NCBI GenBank assembly: GCA_049325315.1
Contig: JBMONB010000009.1
Location: 1 to 64,000 of the forward strand
Source of the DNA: JAWLHU01 sp049325315
GTDB taxonomy: Bacteria; Bacillota; Sulfobacillia; Symbiobacteriales; Symbiobacteriaceae
Direction: 5' to 3'
DNA: 64,000 nt
Both the position numbers and the translations under genes were made by a program. Below are positions 32,790 through 40,208 of the stretch, in pieces. Position 1 is the stretch's first letter. Each line of letters opens with the position of its first letter. A model generated the notes under the pieces. That model saw only the letters and a program-made list of their open reading frames with translations, was not told where the DNA came from and searched no databases.

Positions 32790-33086
32790 TTACGTCTGCC
32801 TGACCACCACCGGGCCCGGCCCCAGCACCTTGGTCTGGCAGGCCAGGCGGAAGCCCATGTCTACCAGCGTCTGGCTCAGGCGGGCCGGCTCGTTCACCGT
32901 GGGCCGCTGCAGGGAGCCGGCCCCGTCCAGCACCTGGCACTGGCACTTGCCGCAGGTGGCCTGGGTGCACGACCAGCGGTACTCCACCCCGGCGGCCAAA
33001 ATCGCCTGCAAGAGGTTGGACCGGGGCTCCACCTCAATCTCGTGGCTGCCCCGGCGGGTCTGCACGGTCACCTTGACTCGATCCAA
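32790..33086 (-). CDS. Plant-type [2Fe-2S] ferredoxin
   Basis: A 98-residue protein with the cluster motif CTQATCGKC (CxxxxCxxC) and a fourth Cys in FRLACQT, the normal layout of [2Fe-2S] electron carriers. The N-terminus KVTVQTRRGSHEIEVEPRSNLLQAILAAGV is the usual beta-grasp. It starts 4 bases after the ABC ATPase stop. The redox partner is not encoded nearby. Confidence 0.92.
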   Translation of the reverse strand: MDRVKVTVQTRRGSHEIEVEPRSNLLQAILAAGVEYRWSCTQATCGKCQCQVLDGAGSLQRPTVNEPARLSQTLVDMGFRLACQTKVLGPGPVVVRQT

Positions 33087-33090
33087 ACGA

Positions 33091-34020
33091 TCACCTCGCG
33101 ACTTCGTGGCAGGCCACGGCGTGGCCCGGGTTTAGCTCCCGCAGGGCGGGTGACTCCGTGCGGCAGCGGTCGGTCACCAGGGCGCAGTGCGGCGCCCACG
33201 GGCAGCCCTGGCGTGTCCGGCCCGCCCGGTCCTCCTCGGCGGGCAGTAGGCCGTCCTTGCCGTAGAAGAGCCGGCTGTAGGGGTGGGCCGGGTCGCCCAT
33301 CACCTTCTGGGTCGGTCCCAGCTCGAAGAGCTTGCCGTCGTGGAAGACCGCCACCCGGTGGGCGAGGCGGCTGATCACCTTTACGTCGTGGGAGATCAGC
33401 AGGTAGGCGATCCCCTGCTCCCGCTGCACCCGCTCCAGGAGCCGCATCAGGTCGAGCTGAAGGTGCGGGTCGACCCCGCTGACCGGCTCATCCAGGGCGA
33501 TCATCAGCGGGTTGAGCACCAGCGCCCGGGCGATGGCAAGCCGCTGCTGCTGCCCGCCGGACATGGCCGCCGGCGTGCGGTCCAGGAACTCCTCCGGCGG
33601 GAGCCCCACCTGCGTCAGCGCCCGGTGAATGCGCCCCTCGCCGTCGGGCAGGCCGAACTCCCGCACCTTGGCGGAGAGCTGCTTCTGAACGCTCTGGTCC
33701 AGCTCCAGGGTCTCCCTCGCGTCTTGCCGCACCATTTGAAGGCGGCGCTGGGCCCGCTTCCGGTCCAGCTTGCGCACATCTTCCCCCTGAAGGAGAATCC
33801 GCCCCCGCTCGATAGGCCGGCGCAGGCAGGCCACCTCCGAGAGGGTCGTCTTGCCGGCGCCGCTGCCCCCCATGATCCCCAGGGTCTCCCCCCTGGTAAT
33901 GGTCAGGCTGACGCCGTCGAGGGTGCGCACGGGCTTGGCTCCCCAAAGACCGAAGAAGCCGGTGGGATCGGTGCGATGATGAACAACCACATCTTCAAGC
34001 TGCAGCAGCGTCTCGCTCAC
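33091..34020 (-). CDS. Oligopeptide/nickel-type ABC transporter ATP-binding protein (orphan)
   Basis: A 309-residue Dpp/Opp/Nik-type ATPase with Walker A GGSGAGKTT, signature MSGGQQQRLAIARAL, Walker B MIALDEPVSGVD and switch His in LLISHD. The C-terminal oligo_HPY-like extension has three Cys (CPWAPHCALVTDRC) and a fourth in VACHE. No permease, second ATPase or binding protein is present, and the following genes are a ferredoxin and a GNAT protein. It may energise a distant permease or have a non-transport role. Confidence 0.85.
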   Translation of the reverse strand: MSETLLQLEDVVVHHRTDPTGFFGLWGAKPVRTLDGVSLTITRGETLGIMGGSGAGKTTLSEVACLRRPIERGRILLQGEDVRKLDRKRAQRRLQMVRQDARETLELDQSVQKQLSAKVREFGLPDGEGRIHRALTQVGLPPEEFLDRTPAAMSGGQQQRLAIARALVLNPLMIALDEPVSGVDPHLQLDLMRLLERVQREQGIAYLLISHDVKVISRLAHRVAVFHDGKLFELGPTQKVMGDPAHPYSRLFYGKDGLLPAEEDRAGRTRQGCPWAPHCALVTDRCRTESPALRELNPGHAVACHEVAR

Positions 34021-34044
34021 AGGGCAGCCTCCTTGCGACAGGTC

Positions 34045-35166
34045 TTAGAGAAAGGTAAAGGGGTCCCGCCCGGCCTGCGCCTCGAGCACCTCGGCGGCCA
34101 GGCCGTCTGCGGCGAGCCGCTCCCGCAGGTAGGCCGCCAGGGGCTGCACCACGATCGCCTCCGAGTTGTAGTGGCCCACGTCGATCACGGCGAGGCCGAG
34201 GTCCAGCGCATCCTGCGCATCGTGGTAGCCGACGTCGCCGGTGATCAGCAGGTCAGCCCCTCGCCCGGCGGCCCTGGGGATCAGGAAGCCGCCCGACCCG
34301 GCGCCCACCGCCACCGTGGTGATTGCCCGATTCGGGTCGCCCACGATGCGAAGGCTCGGCGTCTTGAGCCGCGCCTTCAGCCGCTCCACCATGTCGGACA
34401 GGGTGACCGGCCGCTCCAGCCTCCCGATGCGCCCGTGCCCCCGTACCTGCCCCGGGTTGGCCAGCGGGTAGAGGTCGTAGGCCACCTCCTCGTAGGGGTG
34501 GGCCTGAATCATCGCCTGCACCGCCCGCCGGGCCTTCGACTCCGGCACGATCGTCTCCAGCCGGACCTCGTCGGCCCGTTCCAGTTCGCCCTGCTGCCCC
34601 AGGAAGGGATTCGAGCCGGCCAGGGGCATGAAGGTCCCGGTGCCCGGGCTCTGGAAGGTGCAGTGGCTGTAGTTGCCAATGTGCCCCGCCCCCTCCCGGG
34701 CCAGCCCGCCCATGACCGCCTCCTCGTACCCCTTCGGGACGAAGACCACGATCTTGATGTACCGCTCCTCCCCCGCCCGCTCCAGCACATCGTGCGCCTC
34801 CAGACCGGCGGCGGCGGCCAGGGAGTCGTTGGTCATACCCTTCGCCTGGTCCAGGTTGGTATGGGCGGCGTAGAGCGAGATCCCCTGCTGCACCAGCCGC
34901 TGCAGCCGGCGCCCTCCCGGCGTGTCAAACCGGAGCGCCTTCAGCGGCCGGAAGATGGGCGGATGATGCACCACTACCAGGTCCGCCCCGATCTGAACCG
35001 CCTCCTCAATCACCGAGGTGGTTAGCTCCAGGGCGACCAGGATGCGCCGGGCCGCTGCCGAGGGCTCCCCCACCTGCAGCCCCACGTTGTCCCACTGCTC
35101 CGCCCATTCCAGCGGGGCCAGCTCTTCCAGGTAGGCGGCGATCTTGCCGACGTTGGCTGTCGTCAT
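34045..35166 (-). CDS. Nif3-like dinuclear metal centre hexameric protein
   Basis: A 373-residue YqfO-type protein. Metal ligands are visible in VVVHHPPIFRPLKAL, the segment YAAHTNLD, and ADLLITGDVGYHDAQDALDLGLAVIDVGHYNSE. A PII-like/CutA insert (about 135-235: KIVVFVPKGYEEAVMGGL and VQAMIQAHPYEEVAYDLYPL) marks the longer Gram-positive form. Often annotated as GTP cyclohydrolase I type 2, its function is not settled. It overlaps trmK by 4 bases, the same pairing as yqfN-yqfO in B. subtilis. Confidence 0.93.
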   Translation of the reverse strand: MTTANVGKIAAYLEELAPLEWAEQWDNVGLQVGEPSAAARRILVALELTTSVIEEAVQIGADLVVVHHPPIFRPLKALRFDTPGGRRLQRLVQQGISLYAAHTNLDQAKGMTNDSLAAAAGLEAHDVLERAGEERYIKIVVFVPKGYEEAVMGGLAREGAGHIGNYSHCTFQSPGTGTFMPLAGSNPFLGQQGELERADEVRLETIVPESKARRAVQAMIQAHPYEEVAYDLYPLANPGQVRGHGRIGRLERPVTLSDMVERLKARLKTPSLRIVGDPNRAITTVAVGAGSGGFLIPRAAGRGADLLITGDVGYHDAQDALDLGLAVIDVGHYNSEAIVVQPLAAYLRERLAADGLAAEVLEAQAGRDPFTFL

Positions 35167-35843
35167 GGTTTGAGTACCTCCTCCAGGAGTCGAATTCGGT
35201 CTGCCAGCTCCGCCGCCCGCTCCCGCGCCTCGGGCCGGTCGGAGCGCTGGGCGCCCACCAGCGCCCGGCGGGCCTGCTGAAGCTGAATCTCTACATACCG
35301 GGTGAACAGCCGCCCCCGTTTCTGCCGCAGATACGGCCCGACCAGCAGGTCCAGGTCGGCCAGGGCCATTGCGCCGGGCTCGGCCACGAGAATCACATAG
35401 AGCCGCCCCGCATCTTCCACCAGCTCCTCGGCGATGAGGCGCCAGCCGTTCTCCGCCAACCAGGCCCGCAGCCGCTCCTCGCCGGCCATCGGCTGGAGCA
35501 CCAGCCGGCGGATCCCGTCGAGCGGGCCGTCGGCCAGGATCTCTGCGATCAGCGGCCCGCCCATCCCGCAGATGGTGACGCAGGGCGCCTCGCCGGGCTG
35601 CAAGATCTTCAGCCCCGGTCCCAGCCGCAGCTCAATTTGCCCGGTCAGCCCGGCCTCCGCCACCGTGACCCGGGCCGCATCCAGCGGGCCGGGGAGAATA
35701 TCGCCGGCGATGGCGCGGGGAATCCGCCCGGCCTCCACCAGGTGGGCGGGCAGGTAGGCGTGATCGGTGCCGATATCGGCCAGGACCTGGCCATCGAGCA
35801 CGTGGGCGGCGACGGCCGCCAGGCGGGGCGATAAGGTGATCAA
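35163..35843 (-). CDS. trmK: tRNA (adenine(22)-N(1))-methyltransferase
   Basis: A 226-residue Rossmann methyltransferase. ADIGTDHAYLPAHL is the SAM motif, ICGMGGPLIAEIL the conserved NPPY-region equivalent, and a C-terminal helical coiled-coil region completes the protein. TrmK (YqfN) methylates N1 of A22 in bacterial tRNAs. It lies directly upstream of its usual neighbour, the Nif3-family gene. Confidence 0.92.
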   Translation of the reverse strand: MITLSPRLAAVAAHVLDGQVLADIGTDHAYLPAHLVEAGRIPRAIAGDILPGPLDAARVTVAEAGLTGQIELRLGPGLKILQPGEAPCVTICGMGGPLIAEILADGPLDGIRRLVLQPMAGEERLRAWLAENGWRLIAEELVEDAGRLYVILVAEPGAMALADLDLLVGPYLRQKRGRLFTRYVEIQLQQARRALVGAQRSDRPEARERAAELADRIRLLEEVLKP

Positions 35844-35944
35844 GCTTGCATGAACCCCCGTTCCAGGATATACCGCTCTCCATTATACCCGATGGATGGG
35901 GCATGCTGAAACCAACTACGCGCACCATGAAGGATGGGATCACC

Positions 35945-36400
35945 ATGCCAACAGCGTTCAAGCGGCTCCTTCTCCTTCTTTCCCTGCTGCTCCTCGCCGG
36001 ATGCGCCCGTCCGGCCGCCGCTCTGGAGTTCGTCACCCTGGCCCGCGGCCATCACTCGGGGATCAAGGAGCCCACCGCCGTGCTGATCACCGACCAGAAG
36101 GGCTGGGAGGGCCACTGGCGCCGCCACGCCTCCATCTTTGTGCCGCCGCCGCCCCCTCCCCCTGTCGACTTCAGGACCGCCTCGGTGGTGGCGCTCCATC
36201 TGGGGGAGCGGCGGACCGGCGGGTACAGCGTCATTATCACCGCGGTGAAGCGGGCCGACGGCGCGCTGCACGTGGTCGCCGCCGAAAGGAGCCCCGCCCC
36301 CGGGTCGCCGGTCACCATGGCGCTGACTCAGCCCTATCACATCATCCGAGTGGAGCGGGTCAAGCCGGGGACGCGCCTCCAGGTGGAATTGGGGGGTTGA
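35945..36400 (+). CDS. PrcB-like C-terminal-domain lipoprotein
   Basis: A 151-residue protein with a lipoprotein signal (KRLLLLLSLLLLAGC, Cys20) and a domain resembling PrcB (GWEGHWRRH, DFRTASVVALHLGERRTGGYSVIITAVKR). In spirochaetes PrcB associates with the protease PrcA. A run of seven prolines (bases 36143-36163) sits in a loop and would probably need EF-P for smooth translation. Upstream in-frame ATGs at 35846 and 35927 lack a convincing lipoprotein layout. It is transcribed divergently from trmK. Confidence 0.75.
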   Translation: MPTAFKRLLLLLSLLLLAGCARPAAALEFVTLARGHHSGIKEPTAVLITDQKGWEGHWRRHASIFVPPPPPPPVDFRTASVVALHLGERRTGGYSVIITAVKRADGALHVVAAERSPAPGSPVTMALTQPYHIIRVERVKPGTRLQVELGG

Positions 36401-36446
36401 CACCTTACTAACCAGCGGTTATATTATGACCATCGGTTAGTAACCG
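36397..36446 (+). promoter_or_regulatory. Promoter and operator of the tetR-mbl operon
   Basis: -35 TTGACA (36397-36402), 17-base spacer, -10 TATATT (36420-36425), a near-consensus sigma-A promoter. The palindrome CGGTTAGTAACCG (36434-36446) lies at the transcript start, and further GGTTA/TAACC half-sites sit in the spacer (TTACTAACC at 36405-36413, CGGTTA at 36416-36421). Binding by the TetR protein would block polymerase, so negative autoregulation is expected. The -35 overlaps the stop of the PrcB-like gene. Confidence 0.75.
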
Positions 36447-36481
36447 TTGGTTACCTCCATCGTGAAGGGGTGCGTGTCATC

Positions 36482-37123
36482 ATGCCGGGGCGCCAGGAGA
36501 TTCGTTCAGAGGAGACCAGGCGGGCCATTCTCAAGGCGGCGGGCGAGCTGTTTGCCCAGCGGGGCTTCGACGCCGTCACCATGCGGGAGATTGCGAGGGC
36601 GGCGGGCTGCTCTCATACCACCATCTACATCTACTTCAAGGACAAAGAGGCGCTGCTCCACCAGCTTTCCATGGAGCCGCTTCAGATGCTCCAGACGACG
36701 ATGGAGGTGGTGCTGGAGGATCCGGCGCTCTCCCCCGACGAGCGGTTGAAGCGGGTCTGCCTGGTCTTTATTCGCTTCTGCCTCGCCTCCCGCAACATGT
36801 ACGCCATCTTCTTCATGACGAAGGCGACGCGGGTCGACGAGGAGGATCCGGCCCTGGAGATCAACCGGCTTCGGAACCACCTGTTTGGCCTGCTCCGGCG
36901 GGCGGTCTGGGAGGCGGTGCAGCTCCCGCCATCGGACGAGCGGGTCCTGGCTTACGCCCGCATCCTCTTCTACAATCTGCACGGGATCATCGGCACCTAC
37001 ACCCAGTCTGAGGAGCCGCTGGAGGATGTAATGGGCCGCCTGGCGCCCACCTTCGAGCTGGCGATCGAGGTCATGCTGGTCGGAATGAAGCAACACGTGA
37101 GCGTGGGGGGCAATCTGTCATGA
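36482..37123 (+). CDS. TetR-family transcriptional regulator
   Basis: A 213-residue protein. The HTH (about 10-55: TRRAILKAAGELFAQRGFDAVTMREIARAAGCSHTTIYIYFKDKEALL) is classic TetR; the C-terminal ligand domain is unassigned. AAGGGG lies before the ATG at 36482, and a GTG 12 bases earlier is less likely. Its stop overlaps the metallo-beta-lactamase-fold gene (ATGA), so that enzyme is the likely regulated function; the inducer is unknown. Confidence 0.9.
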   Translation: MPGRQEIRSEETRRAILKAAGELFAQRGFDAVTMREIARAAGCSHTTIYIYFKDKEALLHQLSMEPLQMLQTTMEVVLEDPALSPDERLKRVCLVFIRFCLASRNMYAIFFMTKATRVDEEDPALEINRLRNHLFGLLRRAVWEAVQLPPSDERVLAYARILFYNLHGIIGTYTQSEEPLEDVMGRLAPTFELAIEVMLVGMKQHVSVGGNLS

Positions 37124-37827
37124 GGGCTGAACGGGTTTCTGAGCACATCTGGAGTCTGAAGAGCTGGCTGCTGGTTTCGGTCCGGGTCTGGGTGGTGGTG
37201 GAGAGCGATGGGGTAACGCTGGTGGACGCGGGGATGCCGTTCATGGCCCGGGGGATCCTGCGGTTCATCGACTCCCTGAACGCCGGCCCGCTGAAGCGGA
37301 TTCTGCTGACCCATGGCCACTCCGACCACACCGGGGCGGTGGCGGCGATTCGGAAGGCGCGGCCGGTGCCGGTCTATGCCCACCGGATCGAGCTTCCCTA
37401 CATGGAGGGCGACGTGCCCTACCCCCGGCGCAGCAAGGCGGCTGCCAGCGTCGCCAAGGGGGTCGCGCAGCCGCTGGGCGAGGGGCCAGACGGCAGCCTG
37501 ACCCCGGCGGGCGGGCTGACACCCTACCACACCCCCGGCCACTCCCCCGGCCACGTGGTCTACTACCACGAGCAGGATCAGGTGCTCCTGGCGGGCGACC
37601 TCTTCACCTCGAAGAAGGGGCGGCTCCACCACCCCATGGCCATCTTCACGGCGGATATGGCCGAGGCGGTGCGCAGCAGCGCCATCGTGGGCAAGCTGAA
37701 GCCGAAGCGGCTGGAGGTCTGCCACAGCGCCCCGGTCTTCGACCCGGCGGAGCACCTGGCGGAGTACCAGCGGTCGACCGCTGCGGCCTTCCGGATTCCG
37801 CCCAGCGCCCTGACCCTGCAGATGTGA
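37120..37827 (+). CDS. Metallo-beta-lactamase-fold hydrolase
   Basis: A 235-residue MBL-fold protein. THGHSDHTG (residues 64-72) is the HxHxDH metal site; further ligands are His in YHTPGHSPGH, Asp in LLAGDLF and a C-terminal His in CHSAPVF. The layout fits the glyoxalase-II/quorum-quenching-like hydrolases that act on thioesters, lactones or other esters. It is translationally coupled to the TetR gene. The substrate may be related to the TetR ligand, which is inference. Confidence 0.88.
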   Translation: MRAERVSEHIWSLKSWLLVSVRVWVVVESDGVTLVDAGMPFMARGILRFIDSLNAGPLKRILLTHGHSDHTGAVAAIRKARPVPVYAHRIELPYMEGDVPYPRRSKAAASVAKGVAQPLGEGPDGSLTPAGGLTPYHTPGHSPGHVVYYHEQDQVLLAGDLFTSKKGRLHHPMAIFTADMAEAVRSSAIVGKLKPKRLEVCHSAPVFDPAEHLAEYQRSTAAAFRIPPSALTLQM

Positions 37828-37833
37828 AGGCAC

Positions 37834-37875
37834 AGGCACCCCCCGTCACCGGGTGGGTGCCTTCTTGCTTTTCGG
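37834..37875 (+). terminator. Terminator of the tetR-mbl operon
   Basis: Hairpin with arms AGGCACCC / GGGTGCCT followed by TCTTGCTTTTC, beginning 7 bases after the stop codon. Confidence 0.75.
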
Positions 37876-37943
37876 GGCGAACCGAATGGACCCTTGCTAC
37901 GTCCATAGCTGTAGCGTTACAGATGGAAAGGGGACCTGTCTTC

Positions 37944-38921
37944 ATGTTTCAGTTTCGCCCCCTACAGGTGCCCGACGATTACCCGCGCCTCTCCGAACTC
38001 TTCACGGCGGACCGGCCCGAACCGGTGAGCGTGGAGCAGATCGCCGAGGGCGACAGCCGGATCCCCACGCCGGGTCCGGTGCGGCACGACGAGCAGGGGC
38101 GCCTGGTCAGCCACTGCCGGGACCGGCTGGTCGCCACCGACGAGTCGGGCCTGGTGGTCGCCTACGCCGAGATCTGGCGGGCGCCCTGGTCGCCCCCGGG
38201 GTGGCTCTTCCCCTACGTCTTGGTGGACAGTGCCCGCCGGCACCAGGGGCTGGGCACCCGAGTGCTCCGGCAGGTGGAGGCCATCGCCCGGGAGAAGCGT
38301 GCTGAGTGGGTTTACTCCGAGATTCGCGACAGCTACACCGAGGCGATTGCCTGGGTGAAGCGCCACGGCTACGAGATCGAGCGTCACAGCTTTGAGTCGA
38401 CGCTGGATCTCTCCGCCTTCGATGAGTCCCCCTTTGGCGGCGCGGTGGAGGCGGTGACTGCCGGGGGCCTGCGCTTCGCCACCCTGGCGGAGGAGCCCGG
38501 CGAGGCGACCGAGCGGAAGCTGCACGCCCTCTCCCAGCAGACCGCTGAGGATATCCCCGGCTACCCCGGCGACTTCATGCCCTTCGGCGAGTGGCGCAAG
38601 TGGACGCTGGAGGGCGAGCGGGTGCCGTATGACGGCGTGATCTTCGCCCTGGACGGCGACCAGGTGGCCGGGGCCACCTTCTGCAAGCGAGAGGACTCGG
38701 GCGCCTTCTACACCACCTATACCGGGGTGGACCGGGCCTACCGGGGCCGGGGGCTGGCCCTGGCGCTCAAGCTCCTGGCGGTGCGGGCAGCGAAGCGCCA
38801 TGGGGCGCCCTACATGCGGACCAACAACGACTCGCTGAACGGCCCCATGCTGGCGGTCAACCGGAACATGGGCTACCAGCCGGAACCGGGGCTCTACCGG
38901 ATTCGCAAGCGGTTTGACTAA
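37944..38921 (+). CDS. Tandem GNAT N-acetyltransferase
   Basis: A 325-residue protein with two GNAT domains. The first (about 1-150) has PYVLVDSARRHQGLGTRVLRQVEAIAR; the second (about 165-325) has TYTGVDRAYRGRGLALALKLLAVRAAKRHGAPYMRTNNDSLNGPMLAVNRNMGY. The second domain has the better acetyl-CoA loop and the NxxMLxxNxxLGF-like end. The ATG at 37944 has AAAGGGG upstream; a 40-codon in-frame extension runs through the preceding terminator and was rejected. The acceptor is unknown. Confidence 0.85.
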   Translation: MFQFRPLQVPDDYPRLSELFTADRPEPVSVEQIAEGDSRIPTPGPVRHDEQGRLVSHCRDRLVATDESGLVVAYAEIWRAPWSPPGWLFPYVLVDSARRHQGLGTRVLRQVEAIAREKRAEWVYSEIRDSYTEAIAWVKRHGYEIERHSFESTLDLSAFDESPFGGAVEAVTAGGLRFATLAEEPGEATERKLHALSQQTAEDIPGYPGDFMPFGEWRKWTLEGERVPYDGVIFALDGDQVAGATFCKREDSGAFYTTYTGVDRAYRGRGLALALKLLAVRAAKRHGAPYMRTNNDSLNGPMLAVNRNMGYQPEPGLYRIRKRFD

Positions 38922-38926
38922 GGGGA

Positions 38927-38962
38927 ACAGCCGGTCCGCACGCAGCGGGCCGGCTGTTTCAA
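38927..38962 (+). terminator. Terminator of the tandem GNAT gene
   Basis: Stem AACAGCCGGTCC / GGGCCGGCTGTT (one mismatch) followed by TCAACTCT, just after the stop codon. Confidence 0.75.
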
Positions 38963-39008
38963 CTCTATGGTCATGCCGTGCTGCCCCAGGGCCTGCGTCA
39001 CTCGGGCA

Positions 39009-39040
39009 CCACCAGGTCCCTTCCAGTCGGGACCTGGTGG
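39009..39040. terminator. Second hairpin beside the inverted-repeat element
   Basis: Perfect stem CCACCAGGTCCC / GGGACCTGGTGG with an 8-base loop, 8 bases before the left terminal repeat of the 209-bp element. It may be a backup terminator, or the target that the element inserted next to. Confidence 0.55.
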
Positions 39041-39048
39041 CCCTCTGT

Positions 39049-39257
39049 TGTTCCGTCAGTTTTTGACACCCGGTACCTGGCCCGCCTTGCGCAAAAACTG
39101 GCGCTACGAGCCTGGCGAGCCTCCGAACAATACCCCTAAGGGGTATATTGAGGAGCTTTTCGGGGTCCTCGTGGGTCTTAGAGAGGACTTTTCGGGACTG
39201 AGCGTCAGAAATTGAACATAATGCCGCACCAAGGACTGTTCAAAAACTGACGGAACA
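39049..39257. mobile_element. 209-bp MITE-like element with perfect 18-bp terminal inverted repeats
   Basis: The ends TGTTCCGTCAGTTTTTGA (39049-39066) and its exact reverse complement (39240-39257) bound a 209-bp sequence with no credible coding region. Inside is a small palindrome, ATACCCC-TAA-GGGGTAT. The size, perfect TIRs and lack of a transposase fit a non-autonomous miniature transposable element mobilised in trans. No clear target-site duplication was seen. The internal palindrome could act as a promoter-like or hairpin element. Confidence 0.7.
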
Positions 39258-39359
39258 GCTTCTTGGGCCTGGTTTAAGCCTGGCCAGCGCCCCTCCGGGG
39301 AAGGGTACCCCCTGGATTACGCATCCATGTGAAGTAACTGGCGGGCTCATGGCAGGGAA

Positions 39360-39674
39360 TCAACCCTGCCGCTTCTCCTCCATGGTCAGCCCGACCAGCC
39401 GGGCGATGGCGGCGTCCAGGGCGGCGCTGAACCCCTCGGGGTCGCTCCCGGCCCGCCAGCGGTTCTCCCGGATCACCCCCAGCGCCTCCTCCAGCCCCTG
39501 GTCGGCCAACCCCATCTCCTTCAGCAGGGCGAGGCTGCGCTCGAGGCCATCGACCATGCGCATGGGGCCGTAGCTCTGGGGCTCGTGGTAGAGGCCCCGG
39601 GCGCTGGTCAGCACATAGGCCACGTAGTCCCGCAGCCGCTCCCGGGCCTCGCTCTCACCGGCTGTAGCGCTCAT
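39360..39674 (-). CDS. Small conserved protein (DUF6092-like), last gene of the 15-gene operon
   Basis: A 104-residue helical protein (ARERLRDYVAYVLTSARGLYHEPQSYGPMRMVDGLERSLALLKEMGL). The pattern of a single helical domain with YGPMR resembles small proteins encoded next to nitroreductases (DUF6092-like; moderate certainty). GGAGGTGATC, close to a full anti-SD match, precedes the ATG, and the gene overlaps the nitroreductase gene by 20 bases. The function is unknown. Confidence 0.75.
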   Translation of the reverse strand: MSATAGESEARERLRDYVAYVLTSARGLYHEPQSYGPMRMVDGLERSLALLKEMGLADQGLEEALGVIRENRWRAGSDPEGFSAALDAAIARLVGLTMEEKRQG

Positions 39675-40176
39675 GGGAGATCACCTCCGTGGCGGGTTTG
39701 CTGGTCTTGGGGCGAGGGGGCTGGGCGGGGTAGCCCAGGGTGATTAAGAGCTCGGGGTCCACATCTTCCGGCAGGCCCAGCAGTTGCTTGACCGCGCCAC
39801 GGTGGAAGGAGCGAACAGGGCAGGTGCCCACCCCCAGGGAGTGGGCGGTGAGCAGAATCGACGATGCGGCGATGCCCAGGTTGACGAACCGGAGCACCTC
39901 GGCGGTGTCCTTGCCGCCCCGGGACAGCGCCTCGGTCTGGTTGGAGCAGAGGACCACCAACCCCGCCGGCTCCCCGCCCAGCCCGGGGGCGAAGCGCTTG
40001 ATCCTGCGGAGCTGCACCGGGTCCTGCACGATGACAAAGTGGGACTCCTGGGCGTTGCTGCCCGAGGGGCAGTGCAGAATCGCTTCCTCGATGGCGGTGA
40101 TCACCTCGGGCGCCAGCGGCTTGGGCTGAAAGGCCCGGGTAGATCGCCGGGACCTGATCGCTTCCAGGACGTTCAC
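39655..40176 (-). CDS. Nitroreductase-family FMN oxidoreductase (small)
   Basis: A 173-residue nitroreductase. IRSRRSTRAFQPKPLAPEVITAIEEA is the N-terminal FMN phosphate region and PSGSNAQESHFVIVQD the substrate/FMN loop; NLGIAASSILLTAHSLGVGTCPVRSF and ITLGYPAQPPRPK complete the fold. GTG at 40176 follows GGAGG at 7 bases. FMN-dependent, with the substrate unknown. It is second to last in the operon. Confidence 0.88.
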   Translation of the reverse strand: MNVLEAIRSRRSTRAFQPKPLAPEVITAIEEAILHCPSGSNAQESHFVIVQDPVQLRRIKRFAPGLGGEPAGLVVLCSNQTEALSRGGKDTAEVLRFVNLGIAASSILLTAHSLGVGTCPVRSFHRGAVKQLLGLPEDVDPELLITLGYPAQPPRPKTSKPATEVISHERYSR

Positions 40177-40208
40177 AGGACGACCTCCCTCCTCACATGA
40201 CGCCACCG

